This document shows, piece after piece, positions 17,669 to 27,346 of a stretch of 64,000 nucleotides of DNA. The stretch is from Rhizobium sp. CG5 (lineage in GTDB: Bacteria > Pseudomonadota > Alphaproteobacteria > Rhizobiales > Rhizobiaceae), in NCBI RefSeq assembly GCF_023701945.1, contig NZ_JABAEF010000012.1, forward strand, positions 81,922 to 145,921. Direction: 5' to 3'. Below the pieces are notes generated by a model, which saw nothing but the letters and a program-made list of their open reading frames with translations, was not told where the DNA came from and searched no databases. The position numbers and the translations under genes were made by a program. Positions within the stretch are counted from its first letter, which is position 1. The number at the start of each line of letters is the position of its first letter.

Positions 17669-20600
17669 ATGTCCGACGATGTAGCGACTGTTGGCGAAAT
17701 CGCCGAGCAATCGATCTTCCAGAGCAATCTCTCTGTTGAGGCAAAGATCGAACGAGCGCGAACCGAGCTTCTCGATCTTTCAGCAAGAAACCGACTTCTG
17801 AATGTGCCGCGGTTCTCCAAGAGCGCCAAGACGATCGACATTGTCGGGGAGCAGTCGTCGGAAGTCTTCAGGATCCTCGTCGCCGACGGAAAGGCGATGA
17901 CTTTCCTTGCAGGGGCGAAAGGACGCGAATCTAAGGATGGCGAGGATGCAGATGAGCTCATAGAATTAGCTCTGCCGGACGACGACGAACGCGATGAATC
18001 CGGTCGTCTTATAAGGCATCGCGACACCAAGCTTCAGACACGCATGACGCCTAACGCGCTGCAGAAGCGCCTTCTTGATCTCTATTTCGACGCGAGGACG
18101 CTCGAGGAGGAGCAGGGGGTAAACATCCTGTACCTCGGTCTTGGCACCCTGAAATGGATCGATCCCAACAATGCGGAGAACGTGCGGTACGCGCCGCTTA
18201 TCTTGGTGCCCGTGGTTCTGGAGCGGGGAAGCGCCGCAGAGCGTTTCAAGCTGCGAGCTCGTCAGGAGGACTTTGCATCGAACCTGTCCCTCGAGGCGTT
18301 CCTCGACCGGGTTCACAAGATCCGGATGCCGGAATTCGAAGCATCCGACGACTTCAATTTTGCATCCTATATCCAGCAGGTGGAGGCCGCAGTTTCGATA
18401 AAGCCGAACTGGTCAGTCCAGTCGGACGATATCGTCCTCGGCTTTTTCTCTTTCGCCAAGTTCCTGATGTATCGCGACCTCGACCCCGGACTGTGGCCCG
18501 CAGGCGCGAAATTCACTGACAGGCCGCTTATCACGTCATTGGTCTCGCATGGATTTTCCAGGTCCGACGCTTTGCTCCCGGACGATGAGAAGATCGACGC
18601 GCATATTTCTCCATCGGAGATGACGCACATCGTTGATGCCGACAGTTCGCAGACCGTCGCCATCCATGAAGCTCGCCGTGGACGCGACCTTGTCATCCAG
18701 GGTCCTCCTGGCACGGGAAAATCTCAAACCATCGCGAATATCATCGCGGCAGCCGTGGCCGACGGGAAGACCGTTCTATTCGTTGCTGAAAAAATGGCCG
18801 CACTCGAAGTGGTCAAGCGGCGCCTAGACCAGGCGGGGGTTGGGGACGCCTGTCTCGAGCTCCATTCGAACAAGGCGAACAAGCGCGCCGTCTTGGCCGA
18901 GCTGCAGCATGTCTGGGAACTGGGAGCGCCGAAGGGAGAGCAAGCGGATGCATTCGACCGACGGCTGCTCGAAGCCAGGGATGGCCTAAACGCGCATCCT
19001 GAACGGATTCATCGCATCTATGGGCCGTATGAGCTGACGCATTACCAAGTTGTCGGTCATCTGTCGCGGCTGCGGCGTATAGGCATGCCGCCATCCGACA
19101 TTGAGATTGCAGGGGCGCCGGGTTGGATACCGGAAGCACGAGAACGGATTACATCTGTTCTATCGGAGTTGGCGCAGCGTATCGACGACATCGGCTTGCC
19201 GTCACAGCATGCCTGGTACGGGGTCGGGCTGACTGGCATCACTCCGCTCGACCTTGAGCGGCTAACCAAGCGGCTTGCCGATGCATCCTCTGATCTGAAC
19301 GCACTGCGCGGGTCGATGAACGGTGTGACGGATGCTCTTCACCAGGCCACGGCGACGTCAGTCACGGATTTCGGCAAGGTAGGCTTGCTGTCCGACCGCA
19401 TTGCTGCATGTCCGGACGAGATCTCTTCGGAAGCGCTTGCTGCGGAGGTCTGGACTTCATCGCACCAGGATATCGCGAACGCCGTGCGGGACGGTCATGA
19501 GTTCCTGAGGCTATCGGGTCAGGTCGATGCGGTGATGACCGCGAGCGCGTGGGGAACCGATCCCCAGCCGGCGCTCGCATCGTTCAATCGGTTGCCGGGT
19601 TCATTCCCTGCCTCGACCTTCGCGGTTATCGCGCAGATCGACGCTCTTCTCCCGCGCTTCCTTCAGGCCGCCGCGTCGTTGAAGCAAATGCTCGGGATCA
19701 ACGCATCACCTACCATTGGATCGATCGGCAGGCTCGTCGCCATCGGTGAACGTGTTGCCGACGCTCCGGATGCAAGTCCGGATGCTTTCGTCGCCGCCAT
19801 CTGGGAGCGTGGCCTGGACCAGGCGAGCGATCTGGCCGATGCGGTCGCCACCTACAGGAAGATCAAGTCTGAGCTGTCGGGCAAGGTCGCTGACCAGGCG
19901 TGGGACATCGATCTCACCCAGGCCCGCACAGCAGTTGCGATGCACGGTCACAAGGCGCTGAAATTCCTGAGCGGGGACTGGCGCAAGGCGAAGGCCCTCC
20001 TGCGAACCGTAATGCCTGACGCGCCACCGGACGAGACGGTTCGCCTTCTTGATCTCCTTCACAGGGGCAAGCAGGCGAGAGCCACCATCAAGGATGGTGA
20101 CAGCCTCGGAAGAGGCGCATTCGGCGCGGACTGGCGCGGCGAGCGCTCCGACCCGACGCCGCTCGAAAGCCTCGTGCTCTGGATGCGCAGTCTGCGGGGG
20201 CTTGGCGCAGAAGCCCGGATGATCGCTAGCAGGCTCACTGACAAGCAGGCCGTGGCGTCACGGTGCGAGCAGGTCAGAGCGCTGCTGGAAGTGGCGAGGC
20301 GGCTGCTGGATCTCTTGTGGTCAGATCTCGGTGATCGCACCGCGGCTGTCTTCCAGAACGCAATCGCGCCGGATGAAGTCCTCCTCACCCAGGCCGCGGC
20401 GGTCCTCAAGGAAATCGCCGCAGCCGACGCCACCTTCGCAGCGGTGGTCCGTGCTCAGCCCGACGCGAACAGCGAACGTATCGCGTGGCTCGAGCGCTTG
20501 GTCGCGGCGCAGGAGCGCAAAAAATTCCTCGATGGCTCCGACCAACTCGGGAGGGCCGCTTTTGGCGCGCTCTGGAAGGGCGGTGCATCGGATTGGCCGA

Positions 20601-23227
20601 CGCTTTCCGGCATCGTGGACTGGATCTTCGAAAACGGCGACATTCGCGTCCTTGCGTCCCGGATTTCCGACAGAAGAAGTGTTTCCGCCCAAGCGCGGAA
20701 GACCACAAGCGACGCGGAACGGTTTGTCCGTGAAATCCGTGATATCCTGACATTCCTTCAGGCGACACCTGATGCATTGTTCGGTGCCGCCGAGGTCGTC
20801 GATGTCACGTTGAACCTGCTTGGGGAAAAGCTGGCCCGATGGATCGAGAACGAGGAACAACTCTCGAAGTTTGCCGCCTACAACGGGCGTGCGGAGGACG
20901 CCACGAAGCTCGGGGTAGGTCTGGTCGTGGACCGCCTGCAGGATGGACGGGTTCCGACCTCGGATGTCATCCAGTATTTCGAGATGGCATTCTACGAGGC
21001 GATTCTCAGGCACCAGCATGCCAGTGATCCGGAGCTTGCCCGGTTCGATGGTGAGGTCCATGGTAGGCTTGTCAGCGAGTTCGCCTCCCTCGACAAAGGT
21101 CGCATGCGGCTTTCGAGGCTAGAGGTCGTGAGGGCTCATCACCGGAGGATTCCCCAGGTCAGCGGCATCGGTCCAGTCGGCATACTTCGGGGCGAAATGG
21201 CTCGCAGACGCAACCACATGCCGATCCGGCAGCTCATGCAGAAGGCTTCTCCGGCCATCCAGGCGCTGAAGCCCGTGTTCATGATGAGTCCGCTTTCCAT
21301 CGCTCAGTTCCTGCCGCCGGGAGTGCTCGAGTTCGATATCCTTGTGATGGACGAGGCCAGTCAGATCCAGCCCGTCGATGCGTTGGGTGCCGTCGCCCGC
21401 GCGAGGCAGGTCGTGGTCGTCGGAGACGAGCGCCAGTTGCCGCCAACCAAATTCTTCTCGAAGATGACCTCGGGAGGCTCGGACGAGGACGATGACCACG
21501 ATGGCGCGCAGGTATCAGATATCGAAAGCATTCTAGGACTGTTTTCCGCAAGAGGACTGCCTGAAAAGATGCTCCGCTGGCACTACCGCAGCCGCCACCA
21601 GTCACTGATCGCGGTCTCGAACTCGCAGTTCTACGACAGCAAGCTGTTCATCGTACCAAGTCCCTACACCCAGGAAGCGGGCATGGGCCTTCGCTTCCAT
21701 CATGTGCCGGGCGGGATCTTTGAAGACGGCATGAACAAGGTGGAGGCAAAGGTCGTCGCGGAAGCGATCATCCGCCACGCCCTGCAGTCGCCCCAGCAGT
21801 CCCTCGGCGTTGCGGCTTTCTCGATCAAGCAGCGGCGCGAAATCCAGGACCAGCTCGAACTGCTGCGTCGTCTGAATCCTCAGACTGAGGAATTTTTCCA
21901 TGCCCATCCGCACGAGCCATTCTTCATCAAGAACCTGGAAAATGTACAGGGTGACGAGCGCGACGTGATCCTGATTTCGGTCGCCTACGCCAAGAACGCG
22001 CAGGGCTTCATGGGCATGCGCTTTGGACCTCTCGGTGCCGAGGGCGGTGAGCGCCGTCTCAACGTCCTGATCAGCCGCGCAAAGCGGCGGTGCGAGGTTT
22101 ATGCGTCGATCACCGACGAGGACATCGATCTCGAGCGCGGCAAGGGCAAGGGCGTATTTGCTTTCAAGCTCTTCCTCCATTTCGCACGCACGGGTCGGCT
22201 CTCGATGGCGCAGCGCGCCGACCGCGATATGGACAGCGTGTTCGAAGAGCAGGTGATGGCTGCTCTTCAGGAGCGCGGTTATCAGGTCCACCCACAGGTC
22301 GGGATCGCCGGGTTCTTCATCGATCTGGCGGTCGCTGACGAAGCCATTCCCGGACGATATCTGCTCGGGGTCGAGTGCGATGGCGCGTCGTATCACGACT
22401 CCAGATCGGCGCGCGACCGGGACCGTTTGCGGCAGGCCGTCTTGGAGGACCATGGATGGACGATACATCGAATCTGGAGCACGGACTGGTTCCAACGGCC
22501 GAAGGCGGAGCTGAATCGGTTGGTCGCGTCGATCGAGAAAGCCAAGGCGGATGCGCTCGCGAACGCGGATCTGCTGCAGATGCCGTCTCGAGCGGTTCCG
22601 TTTGAAGTCGTCACGATCGAGCGTGAGACGGTCACGGAAATCGGGCTTGAGCCCGTCTCTTACGACAGCTCGACGCCGGTCTACGAGGAAGTCGTCCTAA
22701 CACCGACCTTGAACCACGAGCTCCATGAAACACCCACGGGAATACTCGTAAATTTGGTCAAGGAAATGGTCGAGACCGAAGGTCCCGTTCACCGGGACGA
22801 AACAATCACCCGGATACGTAGCGCATGGGGGCTTCAACAGGCAGGGAGCAGGATAAAGGCCCATGTTGGAAATGCGATTGAAATCGCCGTGAACGGCGGT
22901 CATGTCTACCGCTCCGGGGATTTCCTTCTATGGCCGGGAGCCGAGGTCCGTCTGCGCGATCGAAGTGCAGTGGCCACCGTCAGCCTGCGAAGGATTGAGA
23001 TGATTCCGCCGACGGAAATCGATGCCGGACTGGTGTCGCTGATCGAGACGAGCTTCGGAGCAACGGAGGACGAGGCTGTCAATGCCATCTCCCGGGGGCT
23101 AGGCTTTAAATCGACCAGCAGCCAGTTGAGGGATCTGATCGTTTCGCGGATCGAGGCGTTGAAAGCGGAAGGAAGGTTTCAGTTGCGAGACGGCATGCTG
23201 ACCCTCGGGGTGGCGGCGGCGCATTGA
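17669..23227 (+). CDS. Hhe-like giant defence protein: DUF4011, SF1 helicase, REase-fold nuclease, DUF3320
   Basis: This is an 1852-residue protein. The ATG at 17669 follows AGGGGGAG by 5 bases; an upstream ATG at 17630 lacks such a site. Domains in order: DUF4011 at the N terminus (ELLDLSARNRLLNVPRF, about 25-45); Walker A QGPPGTGKSQT near 344; a long helical insert with an internal duplication (LGRGAFGADW near 812 and LGRAAFGALW near 957, each followed by similar sequence); Walker B VMDEASQIQP near 1227; helicase motifs WHYRSRHQS and RRLNVLISRAKRR; a restriction-like nuclease of the Vsr/MTES_1575 type with VECDGASYH near 1568; and DUF3320 near 1690-1755. The same architecture is reported as a single-gene anti-phage system (DUF4011-helicase-Vsr, Hhe). 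The next gene begins 12 bases later. Confidence 0.82.
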   Translation: MSDDVATVGEIAEQSIFQSNLSVEAKIERARTELLDLSARNRLLNVPRFSKSAKTIDIVGEQSSEVFRILVADGKAMTFLAGAKGRESKDGEDADELIELALPDDDERDESGRLIRHRDTKLQTRMTPNALQKRLLDLYFDARTLEEEQGVNILYLGLGTLKWIDPNNAENVRYAPLILVPVVLERGSAAERFKLRARQEDFASNLSLEAFLDRVHKIRMPEFEASDDFNFASYIQQVEAAVSIKPNWSVQSDDIVLGFFSFAKFLMYRDLDPGLWPAGAKFTDRPLITSLVSHGFSRSDALLPDDEKIDAHISPSEMTHIVDADSSQTVAIHEARRGRDLVIQGPPGTGKSQTIANIIAAAVADGKTVLFVAEKMAALEVVKRRLDQAGVGDACLELHSNKANKRAVLAELQHVWELGAPKGEQADAFDRRLLEARDGLNAHPERIHRIYGPYELTHYQVVGHLSRLRRIGMPPSDIEIAGAPGWIPEARERITSVLSELAQRIDDIGLPSQHAWYGVGLTGITPLDLERLTKRLADASSDLNALRGSMNGVTDALHQATATSVTDFGKVGLLSDRIAACPDEISSEALAAEVWTSSHQDIANAVRDGHEFLRLSGQVDAVMTASAWGTDPQPALASFNRLPGSFPASTFAVIAQIDALLPRFLQAAASLKQMLGINASPTIGSIGRLVAIGERVADAPDASPDAFVAAIWERGLDQASDLADAVATYRKIKSELSGKVADQAWDIDLTQARTAVAMHGHKALKFLSGDWRKAKALLRTVMPDAPPDETVRLLDLLHRGKQARATIKDGDSLGRGAFGADWRGERSDPTPLESLVLWMRSLRGLGAEARMIASRLTDKQAVASRCEQVRALLEVARRLLDLLWSDLGDRTAAVFQNAIAPDEVLLTQAAAVLKEIAAADATFAAVVRAQPDANSERIAWLERLVAAQERKKFLDGSDQLGRAAFGALWKGGASDWPTLSGIVDWIFENGDIRVLASRISDRRSVSAQARKTTSDAERFVREIRDILTFLQATPDALFGAAEVVDVTLNLLGEKLARWIENEEQLSKFAAYNGRAEDATKLGVGLVVDRLQDGRVPTSDVIQYFEMAFYEAILRHQHASDPELARFDGEVHGRLVSEFASLDKGRMRLSRLEVVRAHHRRIPQVSGIGPVGILRGEMARRRNHMPIRQLMQKASPAIQALKPVFMMSPLSIAQFLPPGVLEFDILVMDEASQIQPVDALGAVARARQVVVVGDERQLPPTKFFSKMTSGGSDEDDDHDGAQVSDIESILGLFSARGLPEKMLRWHYRSRHQSLIAVSNSQFYDSKLFIVPSPYTQEAGMGLRFHHVPGGIFEDGMNKVEAKVVAEAIIRHALQSPQQSLGVAAFSIKQRREIQDQLELLRRLNPQTEEFFHAHPHEPFFIKNLENVQGDERDVILISVAYAKNAQGFMGMRFGPLGAEGGERRLNVLISRAKRRCEVYASITDEDIDLERGKGKGVFAFKLFLHFARTGRLSMAQRADRDMDSVFEEQVMAALQERGYQVHPQVGIAGFFIDLAVADEAIPGRYLLGVECDGASYHDSRSARDRDRLRQAVLEDHGWTIHRIWSTDWFQRPKAELNRLVASIEKAKADALANADLLQMPSRAVPFEVVTIERETVTEIGLEPVSYDSSTPVYEEVVLTPTLNHELHETPTGILVNLVKEMVETEGPVHRDETITRIRSAWGLQQAGSRIKAHVGNAIEIAVNGGHVYRSGDFLLWPGAEVRLRDRSAVATVSLRRIEMIPPTEIDAGLVSLIETSFGATEDEAVNAISRGLGFKSTSSQLRDLIVSRIEALKAEGRFQLRDGMLTLGVAAAH

Positions 23228-23239
23228 AGGGAGGAGAAA

Positions 23240-25552
23240 ATGCTCGAAGAGATCTGCATTTCCAGTGTCGCGACTTATCCTGAAACTGCTCAGCGCCTCG
23301 AGGGATTGAAGCCGATTAACTTCGTCTTCGGAACCAACGGGTCGGGAAAAACTACGATCTCCAGGATATTGGCCGATACCGCAGCTTACCCCACTTGCAC
23401 TACTATTTGGTTCCGAGGTCGAACTGTCGAGACGCTTGTCTACAACAGCGATTTCGTCGAGAACAATTTCACGGAGCATCTCAAAGGCATTTTCACCCTC
23501 GGAGAGGTGGCAGCAGAAAAGCGTAAGCAGATCGAGGAGGCCAAGGCGAAGGTCGCAGACTACCTCGATCAGATCGACAAACTCAAACTCGCCCTGGGTT
23601 CAGAAGCAACCAGCACGGGGAAGCTGGGAGATCTCGGGCGGCTCAGGGCTGCGTTCGAAGAACGCTGCTGGCAAATCAAGTCAACGCATGACCGTGACTT
23701 CAAGCGAGCATTTGAAGGTGCGAGGAATTCAAAGGAGCGTTTCTGCGACCGTGTTCTGGCGGAAACCGCAGAGAACACCTCGGCGCTCTGCACGCTGGAG
23801 GATCTGCGCGCGAGAGCCGAGTCAGTCTTTGCGCAAGCTGTTGCAAAGGTGACTCCGATTACGACGTTCGACGGACGGCGTGTTCTCTCGCTGGGAGATG
23901 CAGCCATCCTGGAAAAACCTGTGGTCGGAAAACAGGATGTCGACCTTGCACCACTAATCAGCAGGCTGGGTAACAGCGACTGGGTAAGAGCCGGACTGCA
24001 TTTTGTCGAAGGCACTGGCGCACCTTGTCCATTTTGCCAGAAGGCAATGGAAGCAGAACTGCTTGATAGGCTCAAAGCGCTTTTTGATGAGGTCTATGTC
24101 GCAGACATTAAGGCGATCGAGGGTCTCAGGGATAGCTACGAGATAGAGGCGCAGGCGCTGCTCAACGTCTCGGACGCCGCGCTTTCTTCTGGAAGTCCTT
24201 ACATGGATGCTGTGACGCTTAGGCCCTTTATCGAGCGATTGCGGGCGGTACTTGAACTCAACAAAAGACATATAGAGAGGAAGCGGAACGAGCCTAGCTC
24301 TAGGGTTTGTCTGGAGCCGGTGTCTGAGGCAATCGAGGCTGTCGCTAGTTTCATTGAAAAGGCAAACGCCGCCGTTTCCCGGCATAATCAGCTTGTCGAA
24401 AATCTCGGTGCTGAGCGAGGGAGGCTGACATCCGAAATCTGGAAGCTAGTTTGCCACGACAACAAGTCGGCTATTGACTCTTACCTTTCCGAAAAGACGA
24501 GCCTCGACAAGGCGGTCGATGGAATGCGAGCGGGTCTCAAAGACAAAAACGAGCGCCTCGCAACAGCAAGGACGACACTGGCCGACCTTGAGAGAAGCGT
24601 GACCAGTGTCAGGCCGACCGTCAACGAGATAAACGGAATTCTTGCCTCGTTTGGCTTTACCAGCTTTAAATTGGAAACAGCAGGAGACAGAGATGAATCC
24701 TATGCGATCGTCCGAAGCGATGGGAGTAGTGCGCGCAATACGCTGAGTGAGGGAGAGCGGAGCTTCATCTCCTTCCTGTATTTTTACCATCTCATCCGTG
24801 GCAGTACAAACTCCGCAGAGATCAGCGGGAACCGGGTGGTGGTCTTCGACGATCCGGTATCCAGTCTCGACAGCGACGTCCTGTTCATCGTCAGTGCGCT
24901 TATAAAGCGGGTGCTTTCCGAAGCTTGTTCAGGCAAGGGCGCTATCAAGCAGGTCTTCGTAATGACCCACAACATCTACTTTCACAAGGAAGTGACGTTC
25001 GACCCCGATCGGAAAACCGACAAACGTGCCCACGAGACATTCTGGATCGTCCGGAAGACGAACGAGGGAAGTCAACTCGAGGGTTTCGCACACAATCCCA
25101 TCCGCACGTCGTACGAGTTATTGTGGGAGGAGATCCGTCGCCCCAGCCGTCCGGCAGTGACGATACAGAACGTGATGCGTCGCATCCTCGAGCACTACTT
25201 CACGATTCTGGGGAACATGGACAAGGACTCGATCATCGAGAAGTTCGAGGGTCGCGACCAGCAGGTGTGCGCATCGCTTTTCTCTTGGATCAACGACGGA
25301 TCACACAACTTCAGCGACGAACTTTATGCCAGCCTGGATGCCACGACTGTCGACAAGTATCTGGTCGTCTTCGAGCGCATTTTTGGTGTCACGGGGCACG
25401 GTGCGCATTATGCGATGATGCGGGGGCCAGTGCCAATTACCGCGGAAGATAAGGAGATTCCAGCCGAGGTTGTTGCAACAGCAACGGAGATGCTGGAAGA
25501 GTCTGGCGTACTTTCGGTTGAGCCCAGCGGCTTCCCAGCGATTCCGGCTTGA
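23240..25552 (+). CDS. RloC-like ATPase with zinc hook and candidate anticodon nuclease
   Basis: This is a 770-residue protein starting at ATG 23240 after GGGAGGAG. The N terminus has an ABC/SMC-type Walker A (GTNGSGKT near 32-39). Coiled-coil arms flank a CPFC zinc hook near 262. The C-terminal ATPase half carries the signature LSEGERSF, the Walker B FDDPVSSLDSD and an MTHN H-loop. After it, Arg647 and Glu651 (in MRRILEHYF) and His689 (in DGSHNF) match in order and roughly in spacing the Arg-Glu-His triad known for PrrC and RloC tRNA anticodon nucleases. RloC senses DNA damage or phage takeover and cleaves tRNA to stop translation. The close coupling to the Hhe-like gene suggests one transcript. 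The triad call is by eye; a generic AAA_13 ATPase is the fallback. Confidence 0.72.
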   Translation: MLEEICISSVATYPETAQRLEGLKPINFVFGTNGSGKTTISRILADTAAYPTCTTIWFRGRTVETLVYNSDFVENNFTEHLKGIFTLGEVAAEKRKQIEEAKAKVADYLDQIDKLKLALGSEATSTGKLGDLGRLRAAFEERCWQIKSTHDRDFKRAFEGARNSKERFCDRVLAETAENTSALCTLEDLRARAESVFAQAVAKVTPITTFDGRRVLSLGDAAILEKPVVGKQDVDLAPLISRLGNSDWVRAGLHFVEGTGAPCPFCQKAMEAELLDRLKALFDEVYVADIKAIEGLRDSYEIEAQALLNVSDAALSSGSPYMDAVTLRPFIERLRAVLELNKRHIERKRNEPSSRVCLEPVSEAIEAVASFIEKANAAVSRHNQLVENLGAERGRLTSEIWKLVCHDNKSAIDSYLSEKTSLDKAVDGMRAGLKDKNERLATARTTLADLERSVTSVRPTVNEINGILASFGFTSFKLETAGDRDESYAIVRSDGSSARNTLSEGERSFISFLYFYHLIRGSTNSAEISGNRVVVFDDPVSSLDSDVLFIVSALIKRVLSEACSGKGAIKQVFVMTHNIYFHKEVTFDPDRKTDKRAHETFWIVRKTNEGSQLEGFAHNPIRTSYELLWEEIRRPSRPAVTIQNVMRRILEHYFTILGNMDKDSIIEKFEGRDQQVCASLFSWINDGSHNFSDELYASLDATTVDKYLVVFERIFGVTGHGAHYAMMRGPVPITAEDKEIPAEVVATATEMLEESGVLSVEPSGFPAIPA

Positions 25553-25628
25553 TAGAGGTTGCGCAGATGGGTGATTCTCGATGGCTGGGACGATACGAAA
25601 TGAAATATTGCGATGAGGGCTTAGGAAA

Positions 25629-26840
25629 TTGAACCGCTCGCTTGTAGTCAACGTCGATCGTAGAACCTGGCCGCCGCGGGGCACTCTGCCTCGCTTCCCG
25701 CGCACTTTCCACCGGGGCGCGGCGACGCAGCAAATCAATATACCGGCGATGCTGCTGCTGATTGGCTATCTGACTACCCCCACCTCGACTACTGGCGTTT
25801 CGTTGAGTGAGTTCTGGGCATGGGTTCGTTATCTTGCAGCCATCGCGGACGATGATGATCTTCGACTCACGCGAGGTTTCGCGACCCTCGATGGTCACCA
25901 GAAGACTATTCTCAGTGACGACTTCGGCATGGGTCTCCCGATGTTGTGGCTTGGCGACCGCCTTTCGTTCGATCGACAGCTTGACGGATACTACTTCATG
26001 CATCGCATTGCTGCCTCCGTGGGTGCTGTACAAAGAAGGTCCGCAAAGCGCGGTCCAAACAAAACACCTGACTTCGTTGCCCGCGATACCAGAGGTGTCT
26101 GGCATGTGGTCGAATGCAAGGGAACGCAGTCCGGTTTGGACTATAGCCTGCGTCAGTTAGGATCTAACGGTCCGCCTCCAAGTGGAGGGGTCGCGCAAAA
26201 GCGCGCGATCGTGTTTCCTGCCCGTCACACTGGCCAACGTCTGGTGTGCGGGTTGAGCATTGGAGTGGAAGGCGGCGCCGGAACGCGCCTGACCATTATC
26301 GATCCTGAACCGAAAGAGCCCTTTGTTCTACGTCAAGATCAATTATATCTAGCCGACGACGCAGCAACCAGAGGCGTGCTCTCGAAAACACTGCGGCTGA
26401 GCGGTTTCGAGATAGCCGCTGAAGCAACGGCATCGCCTCTTGGACGTCACCCATCCGCAACCAGATATTCCACGCGCTCTGCGGAACAGGCAAGAGAGGA
26501 ATTGGTTTCCGCGCGGGATGCGCGTGCTCGAGAAGAACTGCAGAACTCTCTTGGTCGGACGCAGATCTTTGGAGGAGAATTCACGGGCCGCGAGCTAAGA
26601 TTTGATCTACCTCGGCCTATCTCTCTCAACGGGGATAGGATAACGAGAGCGATTGTCAGACAGGGTGTCAACAAGGAGGTCTTGTTGCAGCTTCAAGAGC
26701 GCCCCACGATTCCGGAACCTATTTTTGACAGTCAGTTCAGTTGGACGGCCGAGATGGGGCTTAACACTGCCAAGGGCGACGAACGGACTGCATCCTTCCA
26801 GATAGGTCAGGTCTTTCGTTCGGAGTTGATCTTGGAGTGA
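25629..26840 (+). CDS. Predicted PD-(D/E)XK nuclease of unknown family
   Basis: This is a 403-residue protein starting at TTG 25629, with AGGAAA directly upstream and GAGG a little further; no ATG occurs before residue 42. Residues 147-164 read PDF, then a short strand, then VVECKG. This places Asp148, Glu162 and Lys164 as a PD-(D/E)XK active site, as in restriction-like nucleases. The segments before and after match nothing I know, and the C-terminal third is charged and probably helical. The gene follows the RloC-like gene by 76 bases on the same strand, so it is likely a third member of the same transcript. Function in defence is inferred from motif and neighbours. Confidence 0.6.
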   Translation: MNRSLVVNVDRRTWPPRGTLPRFPRTFHRGAATQQINIPAMLLLIGYLTTPTSTTGVSLSEFWAWVRYLAAIADDDDLRLTRGFATLDGHQKTILSDDFGMGLPMLWLGDRLSFDRQLDGYYFMHRIAASVGAVQRRSAKRGPNKTPDFVARDTRGVWHVVECKGTQSGLDYSLRQLGSNGPPPSGGVAQKRAIVFPARHTGQRLVCGLSIGVEGGAGTRLTIIDPEPKEPFVLRQDQLYLADDAATRGVLSKTLRLSGFEIAAEATASPLGRHPSATRYSTRSAEQAREELVSARDARAREELQNSLGRTQIFGGEFTGRELRFDLPRPISLNGDRITRAIVRQGVNKEVLLQLQERPTIPEPIFDSQFSWTAEMGLNTAKGDERTASFQIGQVFRSELILE

Positions 26841-27346
26841 CCTCCGATGGATCCCGTTGGAATGCATTTATCGCAGGGCTTTAAAGTGCGCAAAATTCGA
26901 TAGCCCATGAATGACTACCTAGGGAATATTCGACCTATTCTATGCGATGTCCGGTGCAGATGCTGTCGGCTGGGACGCGTGCATTCGATGGATGTCTGGC
27001 TAGGACAATATTTCCATGGCCCCCGTGGTTGTCAGTCGTAGTTTCAGAGCTGGATCCGCATCTACAAGTGCATCGGTCAACGCCTTCAGCGAAGCAAGAT
27101 AGTGGCTGAAAATATTTATTCTAAAGAACTAGGGATCGCACCAAGAGGGACGCACGTCGTCGTGATATCAGATCGTCCGTCGCCTTGAAGCGTCGGAATG
27201 AAGGCGAGCCGCGCCCCCGGTTTCGGGAACAAGCGGATGAAGATGAACCGCCTGATTACGGATCGGATACTGGGGGTGGTGGACCAGAGGTATAGTGTTC
27301 ATCTCGTGATAAAGCACAGAATGCGCGCTTCAATTCAGAAACATGC
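26841..27346. other. 506-bp gap between convergent defence operons
   Basis: This stretch separates the plus-strand Hhe/RloC/nuclease run from the minus-strand Pycsar-like operon, which converge here. It is less GC-rich than the genes around it. No gene, tRNA or strong terminator hairpin with a T-run was seen. Small plus-strand frames near its right end run antisense into the neighbouring gene and are not convincing. Confidence 0.45.
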
